Shown here in pieces: positions 16,636-26,083 of a DNA stretch of 64,000 nucleotides. The stretch is from Vondammii sp040505895 (GTDB lineage Bacteria > Pseudomonadota > Gammaproteobacteria > Chromatiales > Chromatiaceae). The position numbers and the translations under genes are program-made. Positions within the stretch are counted from its first letter, which is position 1; each line of letters starts with the position of its first letter. The notes beneath the pieces are model-generated. The model saw only the letters and a list, made by a program, of their open reading frames with translations. It had not been told where the DNA came from and searched no databases. The DNA lies in contig JBEVXU010000001.1 of the NCBI GenBank assembly GCA_040505895.1, positions 124,001 through 188,000 on the forward strand, in the 5' to 3' direction.

Positions 16636-18615
16636 GTGAACCAGACAGCGCTTGAAAACCAGCTCCGGGGCTACGAGCAGTGGAAAGCCAATATCATACG
16701 CACCGTTGATGATTACCGTGCCTGGCTGAAAAAATTCAAGCTTGCCGGCGCTGTGACTGATAAACGTATAACCGAGTGTCTGTCGAGCCTCCACAGTGAC
16801 CGTCTCACTATCGCTTTCGTAGCGGAGTTCTCGCGTGGAAAAACTGAGCTGATCAACGCCATTTTTTTCGCTGATTACGGCAGGAGACTCCTACCATCCA
16901 GCGCCGGCCGCACTACCATGTGCCCAACGGAGCTTTTTTACGACCGACAGGCCGATCAGGCCTATGTCAGACTGCTTCCCATTGAGACCCGGCTACAGGA
17001 AGCCGGCATTCGGGAGCTAAAGAAAAAACCGGCCCACTGGGTAACCTATCCCCTTAATCTTGACTCCGCCGACCAGGTAGAAAGCTGTCTTCAGGAGGTG
17101 ATTCAAACCCGCACCGTAAGTCTCAAGGAAGCGGTGCGGCTGGGCATGTATGATCCCAACCAACATCCCCACAGAAGCACCCCACCCACTACTGTAGAGA
17201 TACCGAAGTGGCGTCATGCACTCATCAGCTTCCCACACGTGCTACTGAAAGAGGGGCTGGTGATCCTCGACACACCGGGACTCAACGCCTTGGGCAGCGA
17301 ACCGGAACTGACCCTCAACATGCTGCCTTCCGCCCAGGGCGTTCTCTTCGTCCTGGCGGCAGATGCCGGTGTCACTCGTACCGACCTGGAGCTGTGGCAA
17401 AACCACATCAAGGGCTTCCACACCAGTCGCAAACGGGGTTTGGTCGTGGTACTGAACAAAGTGGATACCCTGTGGGATGAGTTACGGGATGAGTCATCGA
17501 TCAATCAGGCGGTGCGTAAACAGTGCAAAGAGACCTCAAGCATCCTCGGCGTATCTCCCAAGGCCATCTTCCCGGTATCTGCGCAAAAGGGACTTCTTGG
17601 TAAAATTAAGGGTGATGACAAGCTACTGCAGCGCAGTGAACTACTCAAGCTGGAGCACTACGTATCCAACGATGTGCTCAACTCTCGCCAGGAGATCATC
17701 CAGGAGACCGTTACAGCGGAAATCAGCAATATGGTCGACAACACCCGCGGTGTAGTCACCAACAAGCTGCGCGGTATCAAGGAGCAACTGAACGAGCTAC
17801 GTGATCTCAGCGGCAAGAGCCAGGAAGTGATAGATCACATGATGGAAAAGACCCGTGAAGAACAGGCCGCCTACATCCGCAATGTGAATAACTTCCAGGC
17901 CAGTAGAAAGGTGCTAAAAGAGCAGGCAAAAGCGCTTCGTGGCGCCCTCGACCTGCAACGCCTGGAAAAATCTATCGGCAAAAGCCACGCATCGATGAAA
18001 GACAACTGGACCACGGCAGGCCTGAAAATGAACATGCAGCATCTGTTCGATCATATGCGCAACGATATGCAGACAGTGGTGGAGCAGAGTGAACAGGCAC
18101 GTAAACTGATACGCAGTATCTACCGGCGTTTCCAGAATGACCACAACTTCTCAGTGGTGCAACCGAAGATGTTCTCCATCATGCGTTATAGGGTAGAACT
18201 GGAGCTACTTTACCAGGAAGCGGAGATTTTCCGTAAAAGCCCGGTCACTACGATGACCGGGAAGCATTATGTGGTGAAACGCTTCTTTGTCGCCATTGTG
18301 AGCCGGGCCAGAGATATCTTTTTCCAGGCACACCAGGAGGTCGACTCCTGGCTGAAAACCGCACTGGAGCCTCTGGTCTTTCAGATCAGGGATCACAAGG
18401 ATCAGATGGAGCATCGACTGCAGGACCTTAAAAAGGTGAGCCGCTCACGGGACACCCTGGAAAAACGGGTGGATGAACTTCAGAGACAGTACAACGCCAT
18501 TGCCAAGCAGCTCACCGTACTACGCAATATACACAACACCCTTAACAGTACCGTTCTGCTGACGAAAAACGAACAGCCAAAGCCCCGTTTAGTTAAGGGC
18601 GGCTCATCCGGCTAG
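16636..18615 (+). CDS. Dynamin-family large GTPase
   Basis: 659 aa, GTG start preceded by AAAGGA. The G1 loop is AEFSRGKTELINAI at about residue 60 (most bacterial dynamin-like proteins have Gly where this has Ala), a switch-type Thr in SSAGRTTMCPTEL, G3 DTPGLNALG and G4 LNKVDTLWDE. The C-terminal 300 residues are helical and coiled-coil rich (two long stretches around residues 375-460 and 580-640), as expected of the stalk/bundle; a membrane-contact paddle is not obvious. Likely role is membrane remodelling or stress protection. It follows yggU by about 90 bp and is followed by the DUF4426 gene. Confidence 0.85.
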   Translation: MNQTALENQLRGYEQWKANIIRTVDDYRAWLKKFKLAGAVTDKRITECLSSLHSDRLTIAFVAEFSRGKTELINAIFFADYGRRLLPSSAGRTTMCPTELFYDRQADQAYVRLLPIETRLQEAGIRELKKKPAHWVTYPLNLDSADQVESCLQEVIQTRTVSLKEAVRLGMYDPNQHPHRSTPPTTVEIPKWRHALISFPHVLLKEGLVILDTPGLNALGSEPELTLNMLPSAQGVLFVLAADAGVTRTDLELWQNHIKGFHTSRKRGLVVVLNKVDTLWDELRDESSINQAVRKQCKETSSILGVSPKAIFPVSAQKGLLGKIKGDDKLLQRSELLKLEHYVSNDVLNSRQEIIQETVTAEISNMVDNTRGVVTNKLRGIKEQLNELRDLSGKSQEVIDHMMEKTREEQAAYIRNVNNFQASRKVLKEQAKALRGALDLQRLEKSIGKSHASMKDNWTTAGLKMNMQHLFDHMRNDMQTVVEQSEQARKLIRSIYRRFQNDHNFSVVQPKMFSIMRYRVELELLYQEAEIFRKSPVTTMTGKHYVVKRFFVAIVSRARDIFFQAHQEVDSWLKTALEPLVFQIRDHKDQMEHRLQDLKKVSRSRDTLEKRVDELQRQYNAIAKQLTVLRNIHNTLNSTVLLTKNEQPKPRLVKGGSSG

Positions 18616-18658
18616 GTGTATAATGGCGGCCACACCACCCGATCTGGAGTAAACGATC

Positions 18659-19102
18659 ATGAAACAGTGGCTCACTGCCATACTCATCACCTTGCTGCCG
18701 GCACTCTCCACTCTCGCCACAGCTGAAAACAGCACCCGAATTCCCGGCTACGTAATTCACCACAACGCCATCCCCACGGCCATACTGCAACCGAATATAG
18801 CCGCCGGCTACGGCATCATCCGCAGTAAATATAGGGGGCTTCTCAATATCAGCGTCATCCGTGAGGTCCTCGGCACTACCGGCAAAGCAGTAACCGCATA
18901 TGCCGATGCCCAGGTGACCAACCTCATCGGCGGCATGCAGCAGATTAAGCTGCGCAAGATCACCGAAGGTGATGCGATCTATTACATCGGCGAATTTACC
19001 ATCGTTGACGCAGAGACACTCACCTTTACCCTGGAAGTACAGCCCAAAGGTACCGATAAGACAGCACGAGTAGTGTTGAAGCAGCAGTTTTTTGTTGATT
19101 GA
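18659..19102 (+). CDS. Exported DUF4426 protein
   Basis: 147 aa. N-terminal signal peptide (MKQWLTAILITLLPALSTLATA) and a mature beta-rich domain with YVIHHNAIPTAILQPNIA and LLNISVIRE, matching the DUF4426 family found near proC/yggT/metW in gammaproteobacteria. Periplasmic; function unknown. GGAG lies 6 bp upstream of the ATG. Confidence 0.85.
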   Translation: MKQWLTAILITLLPALSTLATAENSTRIPGYVIHHNAIPTAILQPNIAAGYGIIRSKYRGLLNISVIREVLGTTGKAVTAYADAQVTNLIGGMQQIKLRKITEGDAIYYIGEFTIVDAETLTFTLEVQPKGTDKTARVVLKQQFFVD

Positions 19103-19106
19103 CTCC

Positions 19107-19292
19107 GTGGCAGATATTCTCCCTTTCAAGAAACCCCGTCTCAGCCGACGGCATAAAGGCAACACCCTGTGCCGAAACGGGCATCACAAATGGGAGCCGG
19201 TCAAAAGCAACCCTTTTGACGTCAAGCAGGGGATGCTGGTTACCCGCTACTGTTGCAGTCGTTGCGGTGCTACCCGCACCAAGGGTCAATAA
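19107..19292 (+). CDS. Small zinc-ribbon protein
   Basis: 61 aa from the GTG at 19107 (an upstream in-frame TTG inside the previous gene is less likely). Conserved pattern C-x-x-G-H-H-K-W near residue 26 and C-C-x-x-C-G-x-x-R near the end suggests one metal site (LCRNGHHKWEPV and RYCCSRCGATRTKG). No function assigned; it resembles small gammaproteobacterial cytoplasmic zinc-ribbon proteins. It starts 4 bp after the DUF4426 gene, so the two are probably co-transcribed. Confidence 0.65.
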   Translation: MADILPFKKPRLSRRHKGNTLCRNGHHKWEPVKSNPFDVKQGMLVTRYCCSRCGATRTKGQ

Positions 19293-19446
19293 TCCCGCTA
19301 CGGAAAGGGCTGCGACTGGAAAATAACGCTGACTAATCTTGGACAATCCCCCCCGGTTCTGAAACAATCCACGCCACGATCGGCTCCTTGAAACAGCCCT
19401 ATATCAACCTGCTAATTATTTCCCTAACAACCCTATCGTCCCGCTT

Positions 19447-20472
19447 ATGCTTCTGGATATTGCTGCTATCATCGCCGGATTCGCGCTCTTAGTCTGGGGC
19501 GCCGAGCGCTTTGTCACCGGTGCCTCTGTCATTGCCCGTAACCTCGGCATCTCACCCATGGTGATCGGGCTGACTATTGTCGGACTCGGCACCTCCGCTC
19601 CTGAAATCCTTGTCTCCGCCATGGCAGCATCCCAGGGCAATCCCGGTCTTGCCATAGGTAATGCGGTGGGATCAAACATCGCCAATATCGGATTGATCCT
19701 CGGCATCACAGCCGTCATCGTCCCTCTCAACGTCAACTCAAACACCCTGAAGCGCGAGTACCCGATTCTGTTGGCGGTCAGCCTAACCACCCTGATCCTG
19801 ATGTTCGACGGCCAACTGGGCCGGCTCGACGGTATGATCCTGTTAATCGGCCTTGTCGCGATCCTCTTTGGCATGGTTCACATTGCCATGCGTGAGCGCA
19901 ACAGCGGCGACCCCCTGAAGGCTGAGTTTGAAGCTGAGATGCCGGATGAGATGAGCACAGGTAAGGCGCTGCTCTATTTTGTTATCGGGCTGTCACTGCT
20001 ACTGGTCAGCTCAAAAATCCTGGTCTGGGGGGCAGTCAATATTGCCACCGCTTTTGGTATCAGTGATCTGGTAATTGGCCTCACCATTGTCGCTCTCGGC
20101 ACCAGCCTGCCGGAACTGGCGGCCAGCATAGTCAGTGCACTAAAAAAAGAGCACGACATCGCCATCGGCAACATTATCGGCTCAAACATGTACAATCTTT
20201 TAGCCGTGCTGTCAGTTCCCAGCCTGATAGCACCGGGAGCTTTCGATCCCATGGCACTCAGCCGGGACATGCCGGTGATGATCGCCCTGACCCTGGCAAT
20301 GTTTGTCATGGCCTACGGTTTTCGAGGTCCGGGACGAATCAATCGCTTTGAGGGCGCACTGCTGGTGTTGGTCTTCATCGGTTATCAAGCAGTGCTCTTT
20401 CTTGGCAATAACGAAGTTGCAACAGACAACTCCAACACCCTTTTGACCACTCCATACGAACAGCACACATGA
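19447..20472 (+). CDS. yrbG: Calcium/sodium antiporter, YrbG type
   Basis: 341 aa inner-membrane protein with about ten helices. Two internal alpha-repeats carry the CaCA signature: GLGTSAPEILVSAMAASQGN with GNAVGSNIANIGLIL in the first half, and ALGTSLPELAASIVSALK with GNIIGSNMYNLLAVL in the second. It exchanges Na+ (or H+) for Ca2+. It begins the yrbG-kdsD-kdsC-lptC-lptA-lptB block seen in enterics, and its stop overlaps the kdsD start by ATGA. Confidence 0.93.
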   Translation: MLLDIAAIIAGFALLVWGAERFVTGASVIARNLGISPMVIGLTIVGLGTSAPEILVSAMAASQGNPGLAIGNAVGSNIANIGLILGITAVIVPLNVNSNTLKREYPILLAVSLTTLILMFDGQLGRLDGMILLIGLVAILFGMVHIAMRERNSGDPLKAEFEAEMPDEMSTGKALLYFVIGLSLLLVSSKILVWGAVNIATAFGISDLVIGLTIVALGTSLPELAASIVSALKKEHDIAIGNIIGSNMYNLLAVLSVPSLIAPGAFDPMALSRDMPVMIALTLAMFVMAYGFRGPGRINRFEGALLVLVFIGYQAVLFLGNNEVATDNSNTLLTTPYEQHT

Positions 20473-21467
20473 GCAAAAAGAGAGCGTTGACTACCGACGA
20501 GATGCAGAAGCTACAGGCACTGGGGCTTGCGGTAATCAACAATGAGGCCGCCGCAATAAAAGCGCTGGCTGAGCGGATAAATGGTGATTTCGCCCTTGCC
20601 TGCGGTCATATGCTTAACTGTAAAGGCCGCATTGTCGTCACCGGCATGGGTAAATCGGGCCATATCGGCGGAAAGATTGCCGCCACACTGGCCAGCACCG
20701 GTAGCCCCGCCTTCTTTGTCCACCCTGGCGAGGCAAGCCACGGTGACCTGGGAATGATCACAGCCGGCGATGTGGTGCTGGCGCTTTCAAACTCTGGAGA
20801 GACATCAGAGCTACTCACCATCCTGCCCCTCATCAAGCGGCTGGGGGCGCCCCTGATCGCCATGACCGGCAATCCCAACTCCAACCTAGCCACTGAGGCG
20901 GATGTCCACATCGACGTCAGCGTCGAGCAAGAAGCCTGCCCTCTCAACCTCGCTCCCACCTCCAGCACCACCGCCGCCCTGGCCATGGGAGACGCCCTGG
21001 CCGTAGCACTGCTGGAGTCACGGGGTTTCACTGAAATGGACTTTGCACGCTCCCACCCCGGCGGCAGCCTGGGACGCCGTCTACTGCTCCACATCAGTGA
21101 CGTGATGCAGTCAGGTGAGCGAATACCGGTCGTTTCAGAAACGGCGAGCCTCACCGACGCCCTGATGGAGATGACTAATAAAGGTCTCGGCATGACTGCC
21201 ATCGTGGATAATCAAGGCTGTCTGACCGGCATATACACCGATGGCGATCTGCGCCGCACTCTGGACAAGGGGGTGGATATCCGTAATAGCCGGGTCAGCG
21301 ACGTCATGACCCGGGAGTGCAAGACCGTTACCGCCAACTTGCTGGCCGCTGAGGCGCTGCAGATCATGGAAGAGGGCAAAATCAATGCCCTTCTGGTGGT
21401 CGATGAAAATAGCCGGCTGGTCGGTGCACTCAACATGCACAACCTGTTGAAAGCAGGTGTGGTATAA
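20469..21467 (+). CDS. kdsD: D-arabinose 5-phosphate isomerase
   Basis: 332 aa. Converts ribulose 5-phosphate to arabinose 5-phosphate, the first committed precursor of Kdo in lipopolysaccharide. N-terminal SIS sugar-isomerase domain (VVTGMGKSGHIGGKIAATLAS; HPGEASHGDLG; SNSGETSELL; ARSHPGGSLGRR) and two C-terminal CBS domains from about residue 205. Length typical. Overlaps yrbG by 4 nt; kdsC follows 32 bp later. Confidence 0.96.
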   Translation: MSKKRALTTDEMQKLQALGLAVINNEAAAIKALAERINGDFALACGHMLNCKGRIVVTGMGKSGHIGGKIAATLASTGSPAFFVHPGEASHGDLGMITAGDVVLALSNSGETSELLTILPLIKRLGAPLIAMTGNPNSNLATEADVHIDVSVEQEACPLNLAPTSSTTAALAMGDALAVALLESRGFTEMDFARSHPGGSLGRRLLLHISDVMQSGERIPVVSETASLTDALMEMTNKGLGMTAIVDNQGCLTGIYTDGDLRRTLDKGVDIRNSRVSDVMTRECKTVTANLLAAEALQIMEEGKINALLVVDENSRLVGALNMHNLLKAGVV

Positions 21468-21499
21468 CTTGGCGAACCGTGTAATTAAGAGATAGCAGT

Positions 21500-22021
21500 A
21501 TGCAAGATATAATGGAGCGGGCCGCTCAGGTACGCCTTGTGATTTTTGATGTTGATGGAGTGCTGACCGATGGAAGTCTCTATTTTGGGGATGACGGCCA
21601 GGAGTATAAAGCGTTCAATGCCAAAGATGGGCTAGGCATGAAAATGCTACAGAAGAGTGGCGTCGAAGTGGCCATTATCACCGCCCGTACCTCTCGTGTA
21701 GTGGCACTGCGGATGGAAAATCTGGGAATAAAGCACTTCTATCAAGGCAGACAACAGAAATTGCCGGCATTCGAAGAGTTGCGGGATAAGCTGGGGTTAC
21801 GCAACGAGCAAATTGCCTACGTCGGTGACGACGTGGTCGACCTACCGGTGATGACCCGGGTCGGTTTGTCGATTACAGTCCAGGATGCCCACAAACGGGC
21901 TAAGCAGCACGCACATTGGCAAACTACCCTTCCAGGCGGTCACGGCGCCGCTCGTGAGGTGTGCGATCTGCTGATGGAAGCCCAGGGCACAATCGAGGGT
22001 GTCATGAAACAATACCTGTAA
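21500..22021 (+). CDS. kdsC: 3-deoxy-D-manno-octulosonate 8-phosphate phosphatase
   Basis: 173 aa HAD phosphatase giving free Kdo. The catalytic motif is FDVDGVLTDG (nucleophile and acid/base Asp), motif II ITARTS, Lys in the GRQQKL region, and motif IV YVGDDVVDLPVM. C-terminal GGHGAAREVCDLLM is conserved in KdsC. Follows kdsD; lptC comes after a MITE insertion. Confidence 0.96.
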   Translation: MQDIMERAAQVRLVIFDVDGVLTDGSLYFGDDGQEYKAFNAKDGLGMKMLQKSGVEVAIITARTSRVVALRMENLGIKHFYQGRQQKLPAFEELRDKLGLRNEQIAYVGDDVVDLPVMTRVGLSITVQDAHKRAKQHAHWQTTLPGGHGAAREVCDLLMEAQGTIEGVMKQYL

Positions 22022-22122
22022 TCCAGTGTCTATTGGCAAGGGAGCGGTCATTGCATGAGGCACGCATTTCCATGAACGCTACCAAGCTCACTGAAGCCGT
22101 ATTTATCACATTGAAGGGGTAC

Positions 22123-22287
22123 TAGGAGCCTACCTGAGAATAGAGAACCTACTGCGGGAAAGCTATTTTGGCCCATTTTCCCGCTCATTTTCGTTGAATA
22201 AGAGCGACTATTCGCCTCAAATGATCAAAAAAATGGACTCAAAATGACCTCCCCTCGCTACGGCTCCTATTCTCGGACAGGCTCCTA
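22123..22287. repeat. MITE-like element with TA duplication, between kdsC and lptC
   Basis: 165 bp including the flanking TAs. Ends GGAGCCTACCTGAGAATAG and CTATTCTCGGACAGGCTCC are inverted repeats with 16 of 19 matches. Non-coding. The right TA is joined directly to the GTG start of lptC; the left TA follows GAAGGGGTAC, which would be a well-placed ribosome binding site for that GTG if the element were absent. Confidence 0.75.
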
Positions 22288-22854
22288 GTGGAACCTAGAA
22301 ACCTTATTGTTGGCACCCTGCTGTTGCTACTGGCGGGTGGCAGTTGGTGGCTTTCACAAAGCTCATCCTCTGATAGGGAAGAGACAAAAACCGCTCACCA
22401 CACCCCCGACTACTATATTGAAGGGTTTACCGGCATTAACATGGATAGCGAGGGGAAACCGTCACAGCGGCTGACGGCGGAGCGAATGACGCACTACCCG
22501 GATGACAACAGTACCGAGCTGATACTACCAAAAATGACAGTGTATGATGGTGATCGCCCACCCTGGCGGATTCGCTCAGAGAGAGGGTGGATATCAGGTG
22601 ATGGTGAGGTAATACTGCTCAAGGGAGAGGTACATATCGACCGCTCAGTAGCGGCCGGGGTGAGGCCGATCCACATCACCACCCGTGATTTACGGGCACA
22701 GCCCAAAGATAACTATGTTGAGAGTGATGCTGACACCCATATAATCAGCCAGTCGGACACACTCGACTCAAGAGGAATACAGGTCTGGTTTAGTCAACCG
22801 GTACGCATAAAACTACTCGCCAATGTTAGAGGACGCTATGAAGTCAACCCGTAA
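22288..22854 (+). CDS. lptC: LPS export ABC transporter periplasmic anchor LptC
   Basis: 188 aa bitopic protein: one N-terminal membrane helix (LIVGTLLLLLAGGSWWL) and a periplasmic beta-jellyroll with YYIEGFTGINMDSEGKPSQ. It receives LPS from LptB2FG and hands it to LptA. GTG start immediately after a MITE end; the surviving upstream purines (GGACAGG) come from the element. Overlaps lptA by 17 nt. Confidence 0.93.
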   Translation: MEPRNLIVGTLLLLLAGGSWWLSQSSSSDREETKTAHHTPDYYIEGFTGINMDSEGKPSQRLTAERMTHYPDDNSTELILPKMTVYDGDRPPWRIRSERGWISGDGEVILLKGEVHIDRSVAAGVRPIHITTRDLRAQPKDNYVESDADTHIISQSDTLDSRGIQVWFSQPVRIKLLANVRGRYEVNP

Positions 22855-23344
22855 AATTCTATGTTGGCTGGCCATCAGTCTACTGCCAGCCATGCCTTCA
22901 CTCGCCCAGGCCCTGCAGTCAGACAAGAACCAGCCCACCCAGATTGAAGCCGACAGTGTCGAGATTGATGATGGCAAGGGCATCAGCATCTACAAAGGCA
23001 ATGTGGTGATGACCCAGGGCTCAATCCAATTTAAAGCAGACAAAGTGGTTGTCACCCAGAGAGAAGAGAAAGCCGACCAGATCACCGCGACCGGCACCCC
23101 GGTCCAGTTTCAGCAGGAGATGGACAATAACGAAGGGATGGTCAAGGGGCGCTCCAAAAGGATTGAGTACGAGGCAGACAGTGAAATCCTCTACATGATT
23201 AATGATGCAGTGCTAACCCAGAACAAGGACACTTTCACCAGTGACCGTATCACCTACGATCGTGCCAAGGCGGTAGTCAAAGCCGGCGCCAGCGCCAAAG
23301 GAAAAGAGCGTGTTCGTGTCACCATTGGCGGCGCAAAGAAATAG
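22838..23344 (+). CDS. lptA: LPS transport periplasmic bridge protein LptA
   Basis: 168 aa. The ATG at 22838, with GAGGA 5 bp upstream, gives a clean signal peptide (ILCWLAISLLPAMPSLAQA). The mature domain has the OstA/LptA pattern PTQIEADSVEIDDGKGISIYKGNVV and GMVKGRSKRIEYEADSEIL. It forms the periplasmic bridge between LptC and LptD. Stop and the lptB start share a base (TAGTG). Confidence 0.95.
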   Translation: MKSTRKILCWLAISLLPAMPSLAQALQSDKNQPTQIEADSVEIDDGKGISIYKGNVVMTQGSIQFKADKVVVTQREEKADQITATGTPVQFQQEMDNNEGMVKGRSKRIEYEADSEILYMINDAVLTQNKDTFTSDRITYDRAKAVVKAGASAKGKERVRVTIGGAKK

Positions 23345-24069
23345 TGGGCGAACTGCGGGCAAACAACCTGGCCAAGCACTACCGCCACCGTGCTGTTGTC
23401 AACGGCGTCTCTCTCTCCGTTGCCAGCGGAGAGGTGGTGGGCCTGCTCGGCCCCAATGGCGCGGGTAAGACCACCTGCTTTTACATGATCGCCGGCCTGA
23501 TTCCCTCAGAAGGGGGCAATATCACCGTCGACGGCCATTCGATCACCTCTCTGCCAATGCATGCACGCGCCCGCCTTGGCCTCGGCTATCTTGCCCAGGA
23601 ACCCTCTGTATTTCGCAAGCTCAGCGTCAGAGACAACATCATGGCAATCCTGGAAACCCGCAAGGAGTTGAAACGGGAACAGCAGGTCGAAGTGTGTGAG
23701 ACGCTCCTGTTTGACTTCAGCATCAGCCACCTTCGGGACAACCTCGCCATGAGCCTCTCCGGCGGTGAACGGCGCAGGCTTGAGATCGCACGAGCTCTTG
23801 CAGTGGAGCCCCGTTTTATCCTGCTCGATGAACCGTTTGCCGGCATCGATCCAATTTCGGTAAAAGATATACAGAACATTATTCGGGAACTTGCATCGAG
23901 GAATATTGGTGTTCTGATCACCGACCACAACGTCCGCGAAACCCTCGGCATCTGCCGCCGCGCCTATATTATCAATGAGGGCAAGGTGATGACGGAGGGA
24001 GAACCCGATGATATTTTGGCCCACGAGGAGGTCCGCTCCGTCTACTTGGGCGAGGAATTCAGATTATAA
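23344..24069 (+). CDS. lptB: LPS export ABC transporter ATP-binding protein LptB
   Basis: 241 aa ATPase powering LPS extraction with LptF/LptG (not in the window). Walker A LLGPNGAGKTTCFYMI, Q-loop YLAQEPSVFRKLSV, signature MSLSGGERRRLEIARAL, Walker B FILLDEPFAGIDP, H-loop ITDHNVRETL. GTG start overlapping the lptA stop by 1 nt. About 140 bp separate it from rpoN. Confidence 0.97.
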   Translation: MGELRANNLAKHYRHRAVVNGVSLSVASGEVVGLLGPNGAGKTTCFYMIAGLIPSEGGNITVDGHSITSLPMHARARLGLGYLAQEPSVFRKLSVRDNIMAILETRKELKREQQVEVCETLLFDFSISHLRDNLAMSLSGGERRRLEIARALAVEPRFILLDEPFAGIDPISVKDIQNIIRELASRNIGVLITDHNVRETLGICRRAYIINEGKVMTEGEPDDILAHEEVRSVYLGEEFRL

Positions 24070-24211
24070 ATTCTATTTCCCAGCTCAAGTTATTGACCCA
24101 TAGCAATGGAATGTAAAAGAAGCTTTTGTACCAGGAGAGGGGTTTTGAGCTAGAATGAAGTTGTGAAAGCCATACAAATAACGTACCAATATTGAAGATC
24201 AAGTATCCTGA

Positions 24212-25714
24212 ATGAAGCAAACTCTCCAGCTTCGCCTCGGCCAACACTTGACCATGACGCCGCAGCTGCAGCAGGCTATTCGCCTGCTGCAGCTTTCGAC
24301 GCTCGACCTGTGTGAGGAAATTCAGGAAGCACTCGACTCCAACCTGATGCTTGAAGTCGAGGAAGAGGGCGGCAGTCGCAACGATAGCGAGGCCGCGACC
24401 GCACCGTCCCAGAGCAGTGAGCAGCAACCGTCATTGGAAACTGGGGGTACAGCGGCGAGCAACGACAACAATAACGAGAAGGAGATCAACGCAGAAGCTA
24501 ACTCCATGCCGGACGAACTACCGGTGGACAGCGGTTGGGATGATGTCTACGACAGCGCCCTGCCCCCTTCCTCCGGCGTCGCCTCAAAGGAGAGTGCCGA
24601 TACCGACTTCCTTGCTCAGCGTCGTGATGCACGAACCCTCTATGACTACCTCACCTGGCAACTTAACCTAACACCTTTCAGTGAGACTGATCGCAGCATC
24701 GCCACTACCATCATCGACGCTGTCAGCGAAGACGGTTACCTCACCTGCAGCCTGGATGAAATACTTGAAGGTATGCAGAACGAGGAGATCGATCTGGATG
24801 AAATGGAGGCGGTACTGCACCGTGTGCAACAGTTTGATCCCCCAGGCGTGGCGGCAAGGGGTCCACGTGAGTGCCTGCTAATCCAGCTTGAGCAGTACCC
24901 GGAGCCTCACCCCTATCTGGCGCAGGCGAAACGTCTGCTGCGGGACTATTTTGATCTACTGGCCCAGCAGGACCACAACCAGATCAAACGTAAACTGAAG
25001 ATCAATGACGATGAATTAAGCGCCATCAATCACCTAATCCGCTCCCTGGCACCACGGCCCGGCACACTGGTTTCCGAAACGGAGGCACAGTACGTTATTC
25101 CAGATGTTTTCGTCCACCGTAGAGAGGGCGTCTGGCACGTCAATCTCAACACCGAAGCGACACCTCGGTTGCGGGTCAATGCAGAGTACGCCGGCATGAT
25201 ACGTCGTGCCGACAACAGCAATGACAACACCTACCTGAAAAACCACTTGCAGGAGGCTCGCTGGTTGATAAAAAGCCTGGTAAGCCGAAATGAGACCCTG
25301 CTTAGGGTCGCCACCAAAATCGTCGAGTTTCAGCGTGGATTCTTTGAGCACGGCGAGGAAGCGATGCGCCCCTTGGTACTGAGGGATATCGCCGAAGCAC
25401 TGGAGATGCACGAATCGACCATTTCCCGAGTCACCACCCAAAAGTATATGCACACCCCTCGAGGAACCCTCGAGTTTAAGTATTTCTTCTCCAGCCATGT
25501 CAGTACGGTTGGAGGCGGAGAATGTTCCGCCACTGCAATCCGAGCACTGATCAAAAAACTGGTCGCTGCCGAGCTGCCGAAAAAGCCGCTCAGCGACAAT
25601 AAAATAGCGGGCATACTCGCAGATCAGGGTATCAAGGTTGCGCGGCGGACTGTTGCGAAATATCGCGAGTCAATGGCGATACCGCCCTCTAATGAGCGGA
25701 AACACCTAACCTAA
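24212..25714 (+). CDS. rpoN: RNA polymerase sigma-54 factor
   Basis: 500 aa. Region I is LRLGQHLTMTPQLQQAIRLL, which contacts activators and blocks open-complex formation; an acidic, low-complexity region II follows (about residues 45-130). The core-binding and DNA-binding region III contains ESTISRVTTQKYMHTPRGT, and the RpoN box ARRTVAKYRESM is near the C-terminus. It directs transcription at -24/-12 promoters. Followed closely by hpf, ptsN and hprK. Confidence 0.98.
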   Translation: MKQTLQLRLGQHLTMTPQLQQAIRLLQLSTLDLCEEIQEALDSNLMLEVEEEGGSRNDSEAATAPSQSSEQQPSLETGGTAASNDNNNEKEINAEANSMPDELPVDSGWDDVYDSALPPSSGVASKESADTDFLAQRRDARTLYDYLTWQLNLTPFSETDRSIATTIIDAVSEDGYLTCSLDEILEGMQNEEIDLDEMEAVLHRVQQFDPPGVAARGPRECLLIQLEQYPEPHPYLAQAKRLLRDYFDLLAQQDHNQIKRKLKINDDELSAINHLIRSLAPRPGTLVSETEAQYVIPDVFVHRREGVWHVNLNTEATPRLRVNAEYAGMIRRADNSNDNTYLKNHLQEARWLIKSLVSRNETLLRVATKIVEFQRGFFEHGEEAMRPLVLRDIAEALEMHESTISRVTTQKYMHTPRGTLEFKYFFSSHVSTVGGGECSATAIRALIKKLVAAELPKKPLSDNKIAGILADQGIKVARRTVAKYRESMAIPPSNERKHLT

Positions 25715-25729
25715 AGTAAGGAGCTAATT

Positions 25730-26065
25730 ATGCAAATCAGCCTCACTGGTCACCATATGGACATCACCGATTCACTCCGCAACGCGGTGGATTCAAAATT
25801 CGAACGGCTGGAACGCCATTTTGAACATGTTACGAATGTCCATGTCATTCTCAGTGTAGAGAAATTGAGGCAGAAGGCGGAAGCTACACTCCACGTCAAT
25901 GGAGCTGATGTCCATGGCGAGTGTGTCGAAGAGGATATGTATGCCGCCATAGACGGGCTGATCGACAAGCTCGACAGGCAGGTGAAAAAACTCAAGGAGA
26001 AACACACCAACCATCGCAGCAATCTCGATGTGAAAGGGCTTGAGCCGCTACAGGACGAACTGTAA
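25730..26065 (+). CDS. hpf: Ribosome hibernation promoting factor
   Basis: 111 aa. Short-form HPF/YfiA-type protein: QISLTGHHMDITDSLRNAV, KFERLERHF, and VCVEE-type acidic strand DMYAAIDGLIDKLDRQVKK, then a short basic tail. It binds the 30S subunit and promotes ribosome dimers or inactivity in stationary phase. AAGGAG 8 bp upstream of the ATG. Its location directly behind rpoN is the standard one. Confidence 0.94.
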   Translation: MQISLTGHHMDITDSLRNAVDSKFERLERHFEHVTNVHVILSVEKLRQKAEATLHVNGADVHGECVEEDMYAAIDGLIDKLDRQVKKLKEKHTNHRSNLDVKGLEPLQDEL

Positions 26066-26083
26066 AACAGTAAAGAGAAAACT

